Source: Caulobacter ginsengisoli (GTDB lineage Bacteria; Pseudomonadota; Alphaproteobacteria; Caulobacterales; Caulobacteraceae). Taken from it: a DNA stretch of 64,000 bases. The notes beneath the pieces are model-generated. The model did no database searches. It was not told where the DNA came from and was given only the letters and a program-made list of their open reading frames with translations. The stretch lies in assembly GCF_030814835.1 (NCBI RefSeq), contig NZ_JAUSVS010000002.1, forward strand, positions 744,001 to 808,000. The letters run 5' to 3'. Shown piece by piece: positions 58,446-64,000 of the stretch. How positions within the stretch are numbered: position 1 is the stretch's first letter; each line of letters begins with the position of its first letter. The position numbers and the translations under genes were made by a program.

Positions 58446-61061
58446 TTAGGTGGGCTTCTTCTTCGGCGCGGCCTTCTTCTTCGCAGCCGGCTTTTTCGCC
58501 TTCACCGTCTTGGCCGTCATTGCCGCCGGCTTCTTCGCCGCCGCCTTACGAACCGGCTTCTTCTTGCCGCCGCCTTTGGCCTCGCGTTCGGCCAGCAGGG
58601 CCACCGCCTCTTCCAGCGTCACGCTCGCCGGGTCCTTGCCCCTCGGCACGTTGGCGTTGGTCGAGCCGTGCTTGATGTAGGGGCCAAAGCGGCCTGACAG
58701 CACCCGGATCGGCTCCCCGTCGGCGGGGTGGGCGCCCAGTTCGGCCAGGGCCGTGGCCGCTGCGCGGCCGCCGGCGCCGCGGCCGGCGCGTTTTTCGGCC
58801 AGGACCGTGACGGCGCGGTTGAGGCCGACGTCGAAGACCTCGTCCTCGTTCTCCAGGTTGGCGTAGAGGCCGTCGTGCTGGACGTAGGGGCCATAGCGGC
58901 CGATCCCGGCCAGGATGGCCTTGCCGTCCTCGGGGTGATTGCCGACCTCGCGGGGCAGGTTGAGCAGCCTAAGGGCCTTGTCGATGTCCATGGTCGCCGG
59001 CGGCCAGCCCTTGGGCAGGCTGGCGCGCTTGGGCTTGTCGGCGGCTTCCTCGACATAGGGGCCGAAACGGCCGGCCTTCAGCCAGACCGTCTGCATGGTC
59101 TTGGGGTTCACGCCAAGCTCGCGGTCGCCCTCGGCGGCGGCCTCGCCCTCGCCGTCGGGCTGGGCGATGGGGCGGGTGAAGCGGCATTCGGGATAGTTGG
59201 AGCAGCCGATGAAGGCCCCGAACTTGCCGGTCTTCAGGGACAGGCGCCCCGTGCCGCAGGTCGGGCAGGTGCGCGGATCGGCGCCGTCTTCCCGGGCCGG
59301 GAAGATGTGCGGGCCCAGGCTCTCGTTGAGGGCGTCCAGCACCTGGCTGGTGCGCAGCTCGCCGATGTCGCCCACGGCGCCCTGGAACTGGGTCCAGAAC
59401 TCGCGCAGCAGCACCTTCCAGTCGAGCTTGCCGTCGCTGACCAGGTCGAGCTTTTCCTCTAGCGCGGCGGTGAAGTCGTACTCGACGTAGCGCTTGAAGA
59501 ACTCTTCCAGGAAGGCGGTGACCAGCCGGCCCTTGTCCTCGGGAATGAAGCGGTTCTTGTCCATGCGGACATAGGCGCGATCGCGCAGCACGGTCAGGAT
59601 CGAGGCGTAGGTCGAGGGCCGGCCGATGCCCAGCTCCTCCATCTTCTTGACGAGGCTGGCTTCCGAGTAGCGCGGGGGCGGCTCGGTGAAGTGCTGGTCG
59701 GCTCTGGCGGCGATCACCCGGGCGTCGGCGCCCTCGCGGATGATCGGCAGGCGGGCCGAATCCTCGTCGTCGGCGTCGTCGCGGCCTTCCTCATAGACGC
59801 TGAGATAGCCGGGGAAGAGGACCACCTGGCCGGTGGCGCGCAGGGCGGTGCGGCCGTCGCTGCTGTCCAGTTCGACAGACGTGCGCTCGATGCGAGCGGC
59901 TTCCATCTGCGAGGCGATCATCCGCTTCCAGATCAGCTCGTAGAGCCGGCCAAGGTCGCCCTCCAGCCGCATCGAGCCGGGATTGCGGCCCAGCGCCGTG
60001 GGGCGGATGGCCTCGTGGGCCTCCTGAGCGTTCTTGGCCTTGGTCTTGTAGAGCCGGGCCGTCTCGGGGACGTATTCCTGGCCGTAGAGGCCCTTGATGA
60101 CCGCCCGCGCCTCATCCAGCGCCTCGGGCGTGGTCTGCACGCCGTCGGTCCGCATGTAGGTGATCAGGCCGACGGTCTCGCCGCCGATGTCGATGCCCTC
60201 ATACAGCTTCTGGGCGGCCTGCATGGTGCGCTGGGCCGAGAAGCCCAGCTTGCGGCTGGCTTCCTGCTGCAGGGTCGAGGTGGTGAAGGGCGGGGGCGGG
60301 GTGCGCCGGGCCGGCTTCTTCTCGACCGAGGTCACCTTGAAGGTCGCGGCCTGCACGGCGGCCTTGGCGGCGGCGGCGGTCTCTTCATTGCCCAGGTCGA
60401 ACTTGGTGAGGCGCTTGCCCTCGTGTTTGACCAGCCGGCCCAGGAAGGGCTCGGCGCCGGCCGAGACGTCGGCCTCGACGGTCCAGTATTCCTGGGTCTT
60501 GAAGCGCTCGATCTCGATCTCGCGGTCGACGATCAGCCGCAGCGACACCGACTGCACCCGGCCCGCCGAGCGCGAGCCCGGCAGCTTGCGCCACAGCACA
60601 GGCGAGAGGGTGAAGCCGACCAGATAGTCCAGGGCCCGCCGCGCCAGGTAGGCGTCGACCAGCTCCATGTCGATCTGGCGCGGATTGGCCATGGCCTCGA
60701 GCACCGAGGACTTGGTGATGGCGTTGAAGGTGACCCGCTGGATCTCGGCGCCCTTGGTCGCCTTCTTGCGGTTCAGCACTTCCAGCACGTGCCAGCTGAT
60801 CGCCTCGCCCTCGCGGTCGGGGTCGGTGGCCAGGATGATCTTCTCGGCGCCCTTGGCGGCCTCGGCGATGGCCGACAGGTGCTTGGCCCCCTTGGCGTCG
60901 ACCTCCCAGCTCATGGCGAAGTCTTCGTCGGGGCGGACCGAGCCGTCCTTGGAGGGCAGGTCGCGGACGTGGCCGTACGACGCCAACACCGTAAAGCCCG
61001 GGCCGAGGTATTTGTTGATGGTCTTGGCCTTGGCGGGGCTCTCAACGATGACGAGGTTCAT
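58446..61061 (-). CDS. topA: DNA topoisomerase I
   Basis: Relaxes negative supercoils, 871 aa. The TOPRIM domain has E7 and D80-x-D82-x-E84, and the active-site tyrosine is Y302 in ITYMRTDG. One Cys4 zinc ribbon is clear (CPTCGTG ... GCSNYPEC, about 615-645). Several GRFGPY-containing C-terminal repeats and a Lys/Ala/Pro-rich basic tail follow (about 835-871). Length and layout are normal for alphaproteobacteria. dprA usually lies close upstream and does so here, 2.4 kb away. Confidence 0.97.
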   Translation of the reverse strand: MNLVIVESPAKAKTINKYLGPGFTVLASYGHVRDLPSKDGSVRPDEDFAMSWEVDAKGAKHLSAIAEAAKGAEKIILATDPDREGEAISWHVLEVLNRKKATKGAEIQRVTFNAITKSSVLEAMANPRQIDMELVDAYLARRALDYLVGFTLSPVLWRKLPGSRSAGRVQSVSLRLIVDREIEIERFKTQEYWTVEADVSAGAEPFLGRLVKHEGKRLTKFDLGNEETAAAAKAAVQAATFKVTSVEKKPARRTPPPPFTTSTLQQEASRKLGFSAQRTMQAAQKLYEGIDIGGETVGLITYMRTDGVQTTPEALDEARAVIKGLYGQEYVPETARLYKTKAKNAQEAHEAIRPTALGRNPGSMRLEGDLGRLYELIWKRMIASQMEAARIERTSVELDSSDGRTALRATGQVVLFPGYLSVYEEGRDDADDEDSARLPIIREGADARVIAARADQHFTEPPPRYSEASLVKKMEELGIGRPSTYASILTVLRDRAYVRMDKNRFIPEDKGRLVTAFLEEFFKRYVEYDFTAALEEKLDLVSDGKLDWKVLLREFWTQFQGAVGDIGELRTSQVLDALNESLGPHIFPAREDGADPRTCPTCGTGRLSLKTGKFGAFIGCSNYPECRFTRPIAQPDGEGEAAAEGDRELGVNPKTMQTVWLKAGRFGPYVEEAADKPKRASLPKGWPPATMDIDKALRLLNLPREVGNHPEDGKAILAGIGRYGPYVQHDGLYANLENEDEVFDVGLNRAVTVLAEKRAGRGAGGRAAATALAELGAHPADGEPIRVLSGRFGPYIKHGSTNANVPRGKDPASVTLEEAVALLAEREAKGGGKKKPVRKAAAKKPAAMTAKTVKAKKPAAKKKAAPKKKPT

Positions 61062-61188
61062 GCAGTCCGGCGGTCTCTATGACGGTGCGTCGGCGGGAAA
61101 TTCGCCGATCGAGCGAGGCCGGAAAGTGGGGGTGGGGTAGGGGCTCTGTCAACGGATAGCCGGACAGATGCCCAACAGGCGTCGAAAC

Positions 61189-61213
61189 GCCGCCCCCTTT
61201 TCAAGGGGGCGGC
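61189..61213. terminator. strong hairpin between topA and a small gene
   Basis: Perfect 11-bp inverted repeat GCCGCCCCCTT (61189-61199) / AAGGGGGCGGC (61203-61213) with loop TTC, followed on the plus strand by GCCTTTTTG. On the minus strand it lies 29 bp after the stop of the gene at 61243-61608, so it probably ends that transcript before topA, though the T-tract is on the plus side. Confidence 0.55.
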
Positions 61214-61242
61214 GCCTTTTTGGGAGGCGGGATCGCCGATGA

Positions 61243-61608
61243 TCAGATCTGGGCTTCGAAGCCCGTCACGGGTTGGCCAAGGTCGGCGCCATGGGGCGGC
61301 AGGACGGGGCCGTCGTCTTCCTTTTCCATGCCGCCGCCGGCGACCGGGGTCAGGCCGATCTTGCGCTGAATCTGGTCCATGCGGTTGTGGGCCGAGACCA
61401 TTTCCGAATGGGCCTGGCCCAGGGTGGCCATGGCGGCGGCCACCCGCCTCATCGCCGGCTCGGCGACGGTCGAGGCCACCTTCAGCTGCAGCTGGGCCAG
61501 CACCATGACCTCCATGAGCTTGGCGGCCTTGGCCATGCTCTGGGCGATGGCCAGCTCGGCCTCGACCAGATGGTCGGCGACGTCTTGAGCGATGATCTGT
61601 CTGTTCAT
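61243..61608 (-). CDS. small helical protein of unknown function
   Basis: 121 aa. The first 85 residues form long amphipathic helices rich in Ala, Met, Val and Glu (AELAIAQSMAKAAKLMEVMVLAQLQLKVASTVAEPAMRRVAAAMATLG) and look like a coiled coil or phasin-like bundle. The last 35 residues are a Gly/Pro/Asp-rich tail. ATG 61608 has GGGAGGGTT upstream. No family recognised. Confidence 0.65.
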   Translation of the reverse strand: MNRQIIAQDVADHLVEAELAIAQSMAKAAKLMEVMVLAQLQLKVASTVAEPAMRRVAAAMATLGQAHSEMVSAHNRMDQIQRKIGLTPVAGGGMEKEDDGPVLPPHGADLGQPVTGFEAQI

Positions 61609-61667
61609 GGAACCCTCCCGAAATGAGGAGTCCAGTGGCGACCCGGTTTGGGGATTAACCCAACCCG

Positions 61668-62114
61668 TTAGTGTACGGGACCGCGCGGCAACGGCTCCGA
61701 TTCCGGGGGTTCGGCGGGCGGCCCGTAGGTGCGCCAGATCACCCCGGCCCCCAGCATGGCCAACTGTGCGTAGGCGAGGATGGCGGTGGCGTCGGCGTAG
61801 CTCTTGCGCGGCAGGAGCTGGACCGAGACCTGGCTCAGGTCGAGGAGCAGGATGATCGCCTCCACCGCCAGCATGCCCAGGAACCAGGGGCGGCGGCAGC
61901 GCCAGACGATCCAGGCCATTGCCGTCAGCAGCAAGGCGTCGTTCAGCGTGATGGTGATCAGGGGATAGAAGTCGTGCAGCAGGCGCTGCAGCGTGGTGGT
62001 GAGCAGCGAGTTGAGGATCATCAGCCCCCCCGCATAGCGCTCGAATCGCCGCCCGCTGGCGATCGCATAGGAGGTGATCAAAAGCAGGATCAGATAGTAG
62101 GCGATCAGCGACAT
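61668..62114 (-). CDS. small multi-span membrane protein
   Basis: 148 aa from ATG 62114 with four or five hydrophobic helices (MSLIAYYLILLLITSYAIA, GGLMILNSLLTTTLQ, ITLNDALLLTAMAWIVW, FLGMLAVEAIILLLD, AYAQLAMLGAGVIW). A Pro/Glu-rich tail follows. No family recognised. It is divergent from a LuxR-type regulator 137 bp away. Confidence 0.65.
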   Translation of the reverse strand: MSLIAYYLILLLITSYAIASGRRFERYAGGLMILNSLLTTTLQRLLHDFYPLITITLNDALLLTAMAWIVWRCRRPWFLGMLAVEAIILLLDLSQVSVQLLPRKSYADATAILAYAQLAMLGAGVIWRTYGPPAEPPESEPLPRGPVH

Positions 62115-62251
62115 GCCGGGGCGGCCCTTCCAAATTGTCGCGGACGGCGGGAAATTCCCATTTCCGTCCGCCAAGGTTCATAACCTGTGCTACCTATAGC
62201 GCGAAGGTCGCATCTATTCTTGTGACAAGGGAGGGGGTCATCAGTCTGAGC

Positions 62252-62806
62252 ATGAACCGTGACTTCCACCGCGCTGTTCGGTCGCAGGTGGACGCCCTGG
62301 TGGACCGCTACGGTCCAGAGAAGGCGTTCGAGGAGGCGCGCCGTCGCCGCCTGGCTCTGCCCAAGGGGCCGACCCGCACCTTTGCCTACAGCGTGGAACT
62401 GGTGGCCGCCGAGGTCGCCGGAGTCTCGATCGACAATCCCAAGGCCAAGCCGCTGGGGCCGGAAGGGCCGCTGTGGTTCCTGCCCTTCGTCAGCCAGGAG
62501 CGGCTGGACGCCGTGCAGGCCTTCTGGGGCCGGCTGGCCGAACGGCTGGGCCTGCCCTCCGCGCCCGACCCCACGCCCCTGGCCCGGGCCTTCACCACCG
62601 GCGAGGCCGGACCCAGCCCCCTGACCGAGCGCCAGCTGGAATGCCTGCGCTGGGCGGCCCAGGGCAAGAGCAGCTGGGACATCGCCGCCATCGTGGGCCT
62701 CAGCCCCCGCACCGTCGACGAGCATCTGGACAACGCCTGCCGCCGCCTGGGGGTCAAACGGCGCACCCAGGCGGCCATTATCGCCATGCGCGACGGGCTG
62801 CTCTAG
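62252..62806 (+). CDS. LuxR-type transcriptional regulator
   Basis: 184 aa. The C-terminal 65 residues are a GerE/LuxR helix-turn-helix (LTERQLECLRWAAQGKSSWDIAAIVGLSPRTVDEHLDNACRRLGVKRRTQ). The N-terminal 115 residues resemble a shortened autoinducer-binding-like sensor but are too divergent to name a ligand. No luxI-type gene is in the window. Its TAG stop lies inside a large hairpin. The small membrane protein gene is divergent and could be a target. Confidence 0.82.
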   Translation: MNRDFHRAVRSQVDALVDRYGPEKAFEEARRRRLALPKGPTRTFAYSVELVAAEVAGVSIDNPKAKPLGPEGPLWFLPFVSQERLDAVQAFWGRLAERLGLPSAPDPTPLARAFTTGEAGPSPLTERQLECLRWAAQGKSSWDIAAIVGLSPRTVDEHLDNACRRLGVKRRTQAAIIAMRDGLL

Positions 62807-62855
62807 AGCACGTCAGGCGGAAGTGACCGCCGGTTCCGCCGCCCGACGTGCTCTA
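62804..62855. repeat. AGAGCA...TGCTCT palindromic intergenic element
   Basis: TAGAGCACGTC (62804-62814) / GACGTGCTCTA (62845-62855), then an inner stem GGCGGAA (62816-62822) / TTCCGCC (62834-62840). It resembles the AGAGCATG...CATGCTCT repeat family known from intergenic DNA of Rhizobiales and related orders. It begins with the stop codon of the LuxR gene and may act as its terminator or stabiliser. Confidence 0.6.
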
Positions 62856-62916
62856 AACTCTGGACTCTTTCAGAGCCCGTCATTTGCCCGTACGTTGAGC
62901 GGGAAATGGGTTCGAC

Positions 62917-62944
62917 TTGACCGAGTGTGGATATTTCGAACAAT
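62917..62944 (+). promoter_or_regulatory. candidate promoter of the small gene at 63087
   Basis: TTGACC (62917-62922), a 16-nt spacer and AACAAT (62939-62944) in a locally A/T-rich patch. It would give a leader of about 135 nt containing two hairpins. The -35 matches 5 of 6 and the -10 4 of 6 consensus bases. Confidence 0.45.
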
Positions 62945-62978
62945 AAATAGTCTGCAATTTCAGGGTTTTGACTAGGCC

Positions 62979-63027
62979 GCGCCACCCCCGTACCCCGTAC
63001 GGGTGGCGCCCCCCGTAGACTTACGGG
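62979..63027 (+). promoter_or_regulatory. structured 5' leader with alternative hairpins
   Basis: Hairpin 1: GCGCCACCC + GTAC (62979-62993, CC bulge) pairs with GTAC + GGGTGGCGC (62997-63009), loop CCC. Hairpin 2: CCCGTA (63012-63017) / TACGGG (63022-63027), loop GACT. CCCGTA occurs three times and TACGGG twice in this stretch, so arms can swap partners. It ends 59 nt before the start codon of the downstream gene. Confidence 0.5.
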
Positions 63028-63086
63028 ACCCCCCTCCCAGCGGATTCGATGATCCTTATCCACAGTCGGAAAAGGGGACGTATTCC

Positions 63087-63446
63087 ATGTTGGACGCTGT
63101 GGCGCAGATCAAAGGGTTTGACGACGAACTGGAGCTCGACGGCCTCGACCGGGTCGACTTCAACAACCCGGAACGCCGCCTGCTCAACCGCTATTTCCGC
63201 CTGCTCAGCCGCGAGGATGTCCGCGCCCGCGTGCCGCCGGCCAAGCTCTACTATGCCGCCGCCAGCGCGGTGGAATGCCTGCGCGACGGCCGCCAGGACA
63301 TCTCGCTCTGCCGCCGCAACGGCGGCACGGACGCCGAGATCGCGCGCTGCAAGGAAGTCACCAAGCAGGACGCGCATTTCTATCTGGAACTCGCCCGCGG
63401 CTGGATGCGCCGCCCGCCGGTGCTGAGCGTGGTGGTCTCCGCCTAA
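63087..63446 (+). CDS. conserved-looking small protein of unknown function
   Basis: 119 aa, soluble and mostly helical and charged, no signal peptide. It has RLLNRYFRLLSREDVRARVPPAKLYYAAASAVECLRDGRQDI and AHFYLELARGWM. ATG 63087 is supported by an AAAGGGGA ribosome binding site 7 nt upstream; the frame is open further up through the leader hairpins. No family recognised. It overlaps dprA tail-to-tail by 4 bp. Confidence 0.65.
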   Translation: MLDAVAQIKGFDDELELDGLDRVDFNNPERRLLNRYFRLLSREDVRARVPPAKLYYAAASAVECLRDGRQDISLCRRNGGTDAEIARCKEVTKQDAHFYLELARGWMRRPPVLSVVVSA

Positions 63447-64000
63447 CCGCTCACCACCAACCCGCCGGGCATCAGCTCGGCCCGGCCGGCCAGCGACAGT
63501 TCCAGCAGGGCGGCCATCACCTCGCCGACCGGGGCGCCGGTGACGCGGACCAGTTCGTCTCGGGTGACGGGCGTGGGCGACAGCAGGCCTTCCAGCTGAT
63601 CGCGCAGGGCCCGGGACGGCTCGTCGGCGAACGGGGCCGGCGGGTCGCGTTCGCTCTCGCCCAGGCCCGGCAGGGTGTCGAGCAGCCGCAGCACGTCGTC
63701 CGCGCCTTCACAGATGGCCGCGCCCTGCCGCAGCAGGTTGTTGGTTCCGCGCGAGCGGGGATCGAGCGGCGATCCTGGCACGGCCAGGACGTCGCGGCCC
63801 TGCTCGGCCGCCAGGCGGGCGGTGATCAGCGAGCCTGACTTCAGCTCCGCCTCGACCACCACCACGGCCCGGCTGAGGCCCGAGATGATGCGGTTGCGGC
63901 GCGGGAAGTCACGGGCCTGGGCGCGATAGCTGGGCGGGCATTCGGAGACCACGCAGCCTTCCACGGCAAGCCGTTCGTAAAGCCCCCGGTTTTCCGGCGG
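63443..64000 (-). CDS. dprA: DNA-processing protein DprA, C-terminal part (runs off the window)
   Basis: DprA loads RecA on incoming single-stranded DNA. The frame continues to the right edge, where it reads PPENRGLYERLAVEGCVVSE. Visible is the end of the Rossmann-like domain (FPRRNRIISGLSRAVVVVEAELKSGSLITA, LAVPGSPLDPRSRGTNNLLRQGA). A C-terminal winged-helix-like DprA_WH domain follows (about 110 to the end: SPTPVTRDELVRVTGAPVGEVMAALLELSLAGRAEL). The N-terminal part lies outside the window. Confidence 0.94.
   Translation of the reverse strand, partial: PPENRGLYERLAVEGCVVSECPPSYRAQARDFPRRNRIISGLSRAVVVVEAELKSGSLITARLAAEQGRDVLAVPGSPLDPRSRGTNNLLRQGAAICEGADDVLRLLDTLPGLGESERDPPAPFADEPSRALRDQLEGLLSPTPVTRDELVRVTGAPVGEVMAALLELSLAGRAELMPGGLVVSG

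Noticed and set aside
61654..61668. TTAA...TTAG resembling a CtrA box
   Set aside because: Spacing is 9 instead of 7 bases and it lies between two genes of the same strand; not a fit to the CtrA consensus.
62181..62205. lux-box-like ACCTGT near the LuxR gene
   Set aside because: No matching ACAGGT half at the right distance; no luxI gene in the window.
1..64000. tRNA, rRNA, CRISPR arrays, insertion sequences, integrases, prophage genes
   Set aside because: Looked for cloverleaf-like clusters, regularly spaced repeats, transposase or integrase motifs and terminal inverted repeats with target duplications; none found by eye.

Overview
The window is chromosomal DNA of an alphaproteobacterium of the Caulobacteraceae (Caulobacter/Phenylobacterium type). 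The evidence is the very high GC content, a divK-pleD pair whose PleD has the output residues at the same numbers as C. crescentus PleD (R359/D362, GGEEF 368-372), a CtrA-like box in front of divK, and an acidic C-terminal extension on ribosomal protein L9. I see no tRNA, rRNA, CRISPR array, insertion sequence or prophage. Nearly all of the window is ordinary housekeeping chromosome with tight, overlapping (ATGA/GTGA) operons. The long open frames opposite lptD, rnr, dnaB and clpA are GC-driven shadows and are left out.

Layout: 1-4.6 kb, alr, dnaB and the rpsF-rpsR-rplI ribosomal operon (minus strand). 4.6-8.4 kb, secreted and hypothetical proteins, including a tandem pair of secreted paralogues and a periplasmic peroxiredoxin. 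8.5-20.2 kb, fatty-acid and cell-wall genes: fabD-fabG, then a 5.8-kb block (SDR/AraC, an orphan FliK-like/FlhB-like pair, a methyltransferase, a TetR/hydrolase pair), then acpP, fabF-mltG-yicC-gmk. 20.2-28.1 kb, a minus-strand envelope operon lptF-lptG-lptD-surA-pdxA-rsmA (LPS export, outer-membrane chaperone, B6 synthesis, rRNA methylation). 28.2-37.4 kb, pepA-holC-I78 inhibitor, a D,D-carboxypeptidase with SPOR domain, a phasin with a likely repressor-controlled promoter, RidA-GDPD, and small enzymes. 37.4-41.6 kb, clpA/clpS and a secreted protein made of 23-residue repeats. 41.7-48.3 kb, DUF2332, a HAD-ROK-DinB operon, divK-pleD and rpmG. 48.4-54.5 kb, secreted proteins, two Nudix hydrolases, DUF4424, GNAT and RNase R. 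54.6-58.4 kb, a five-gene overlapping operon coding for a secreted protein, an Lgt-like membrane enzyme, a double-motif radical SAM enzyme and two small membrane proteins. 58.4-64 kb, topA, small hypothetical genes, a LuxR-type regulator, a small gene with a structured leader, and the C-terminal part of dprA.

The strongest candidate for an undescribed system is the radical SAM/Lgt-like operon at 54.6-58.4 kb. The combination suggests chemical modification of membrane lipid or lipoprotein, but the substrate cannot be read from the sequence. Second-rank observations are the 23-residue-repeat protein, three TGC-N3-GCA sites around the phasin promoter, a perfect palindrome between a TetR regulator and its divergent hydrolase, mutually exclusive hairpins in the leader at 62979-63027, a DinB polymerase with an N-terminal Cys4 ribbon, and a FliK-like/FlhB-like pair outside any flagellar cluster. 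All residue positions were counted by eye from the translated frames; family assignments are from recognised motifs, not from database searches.
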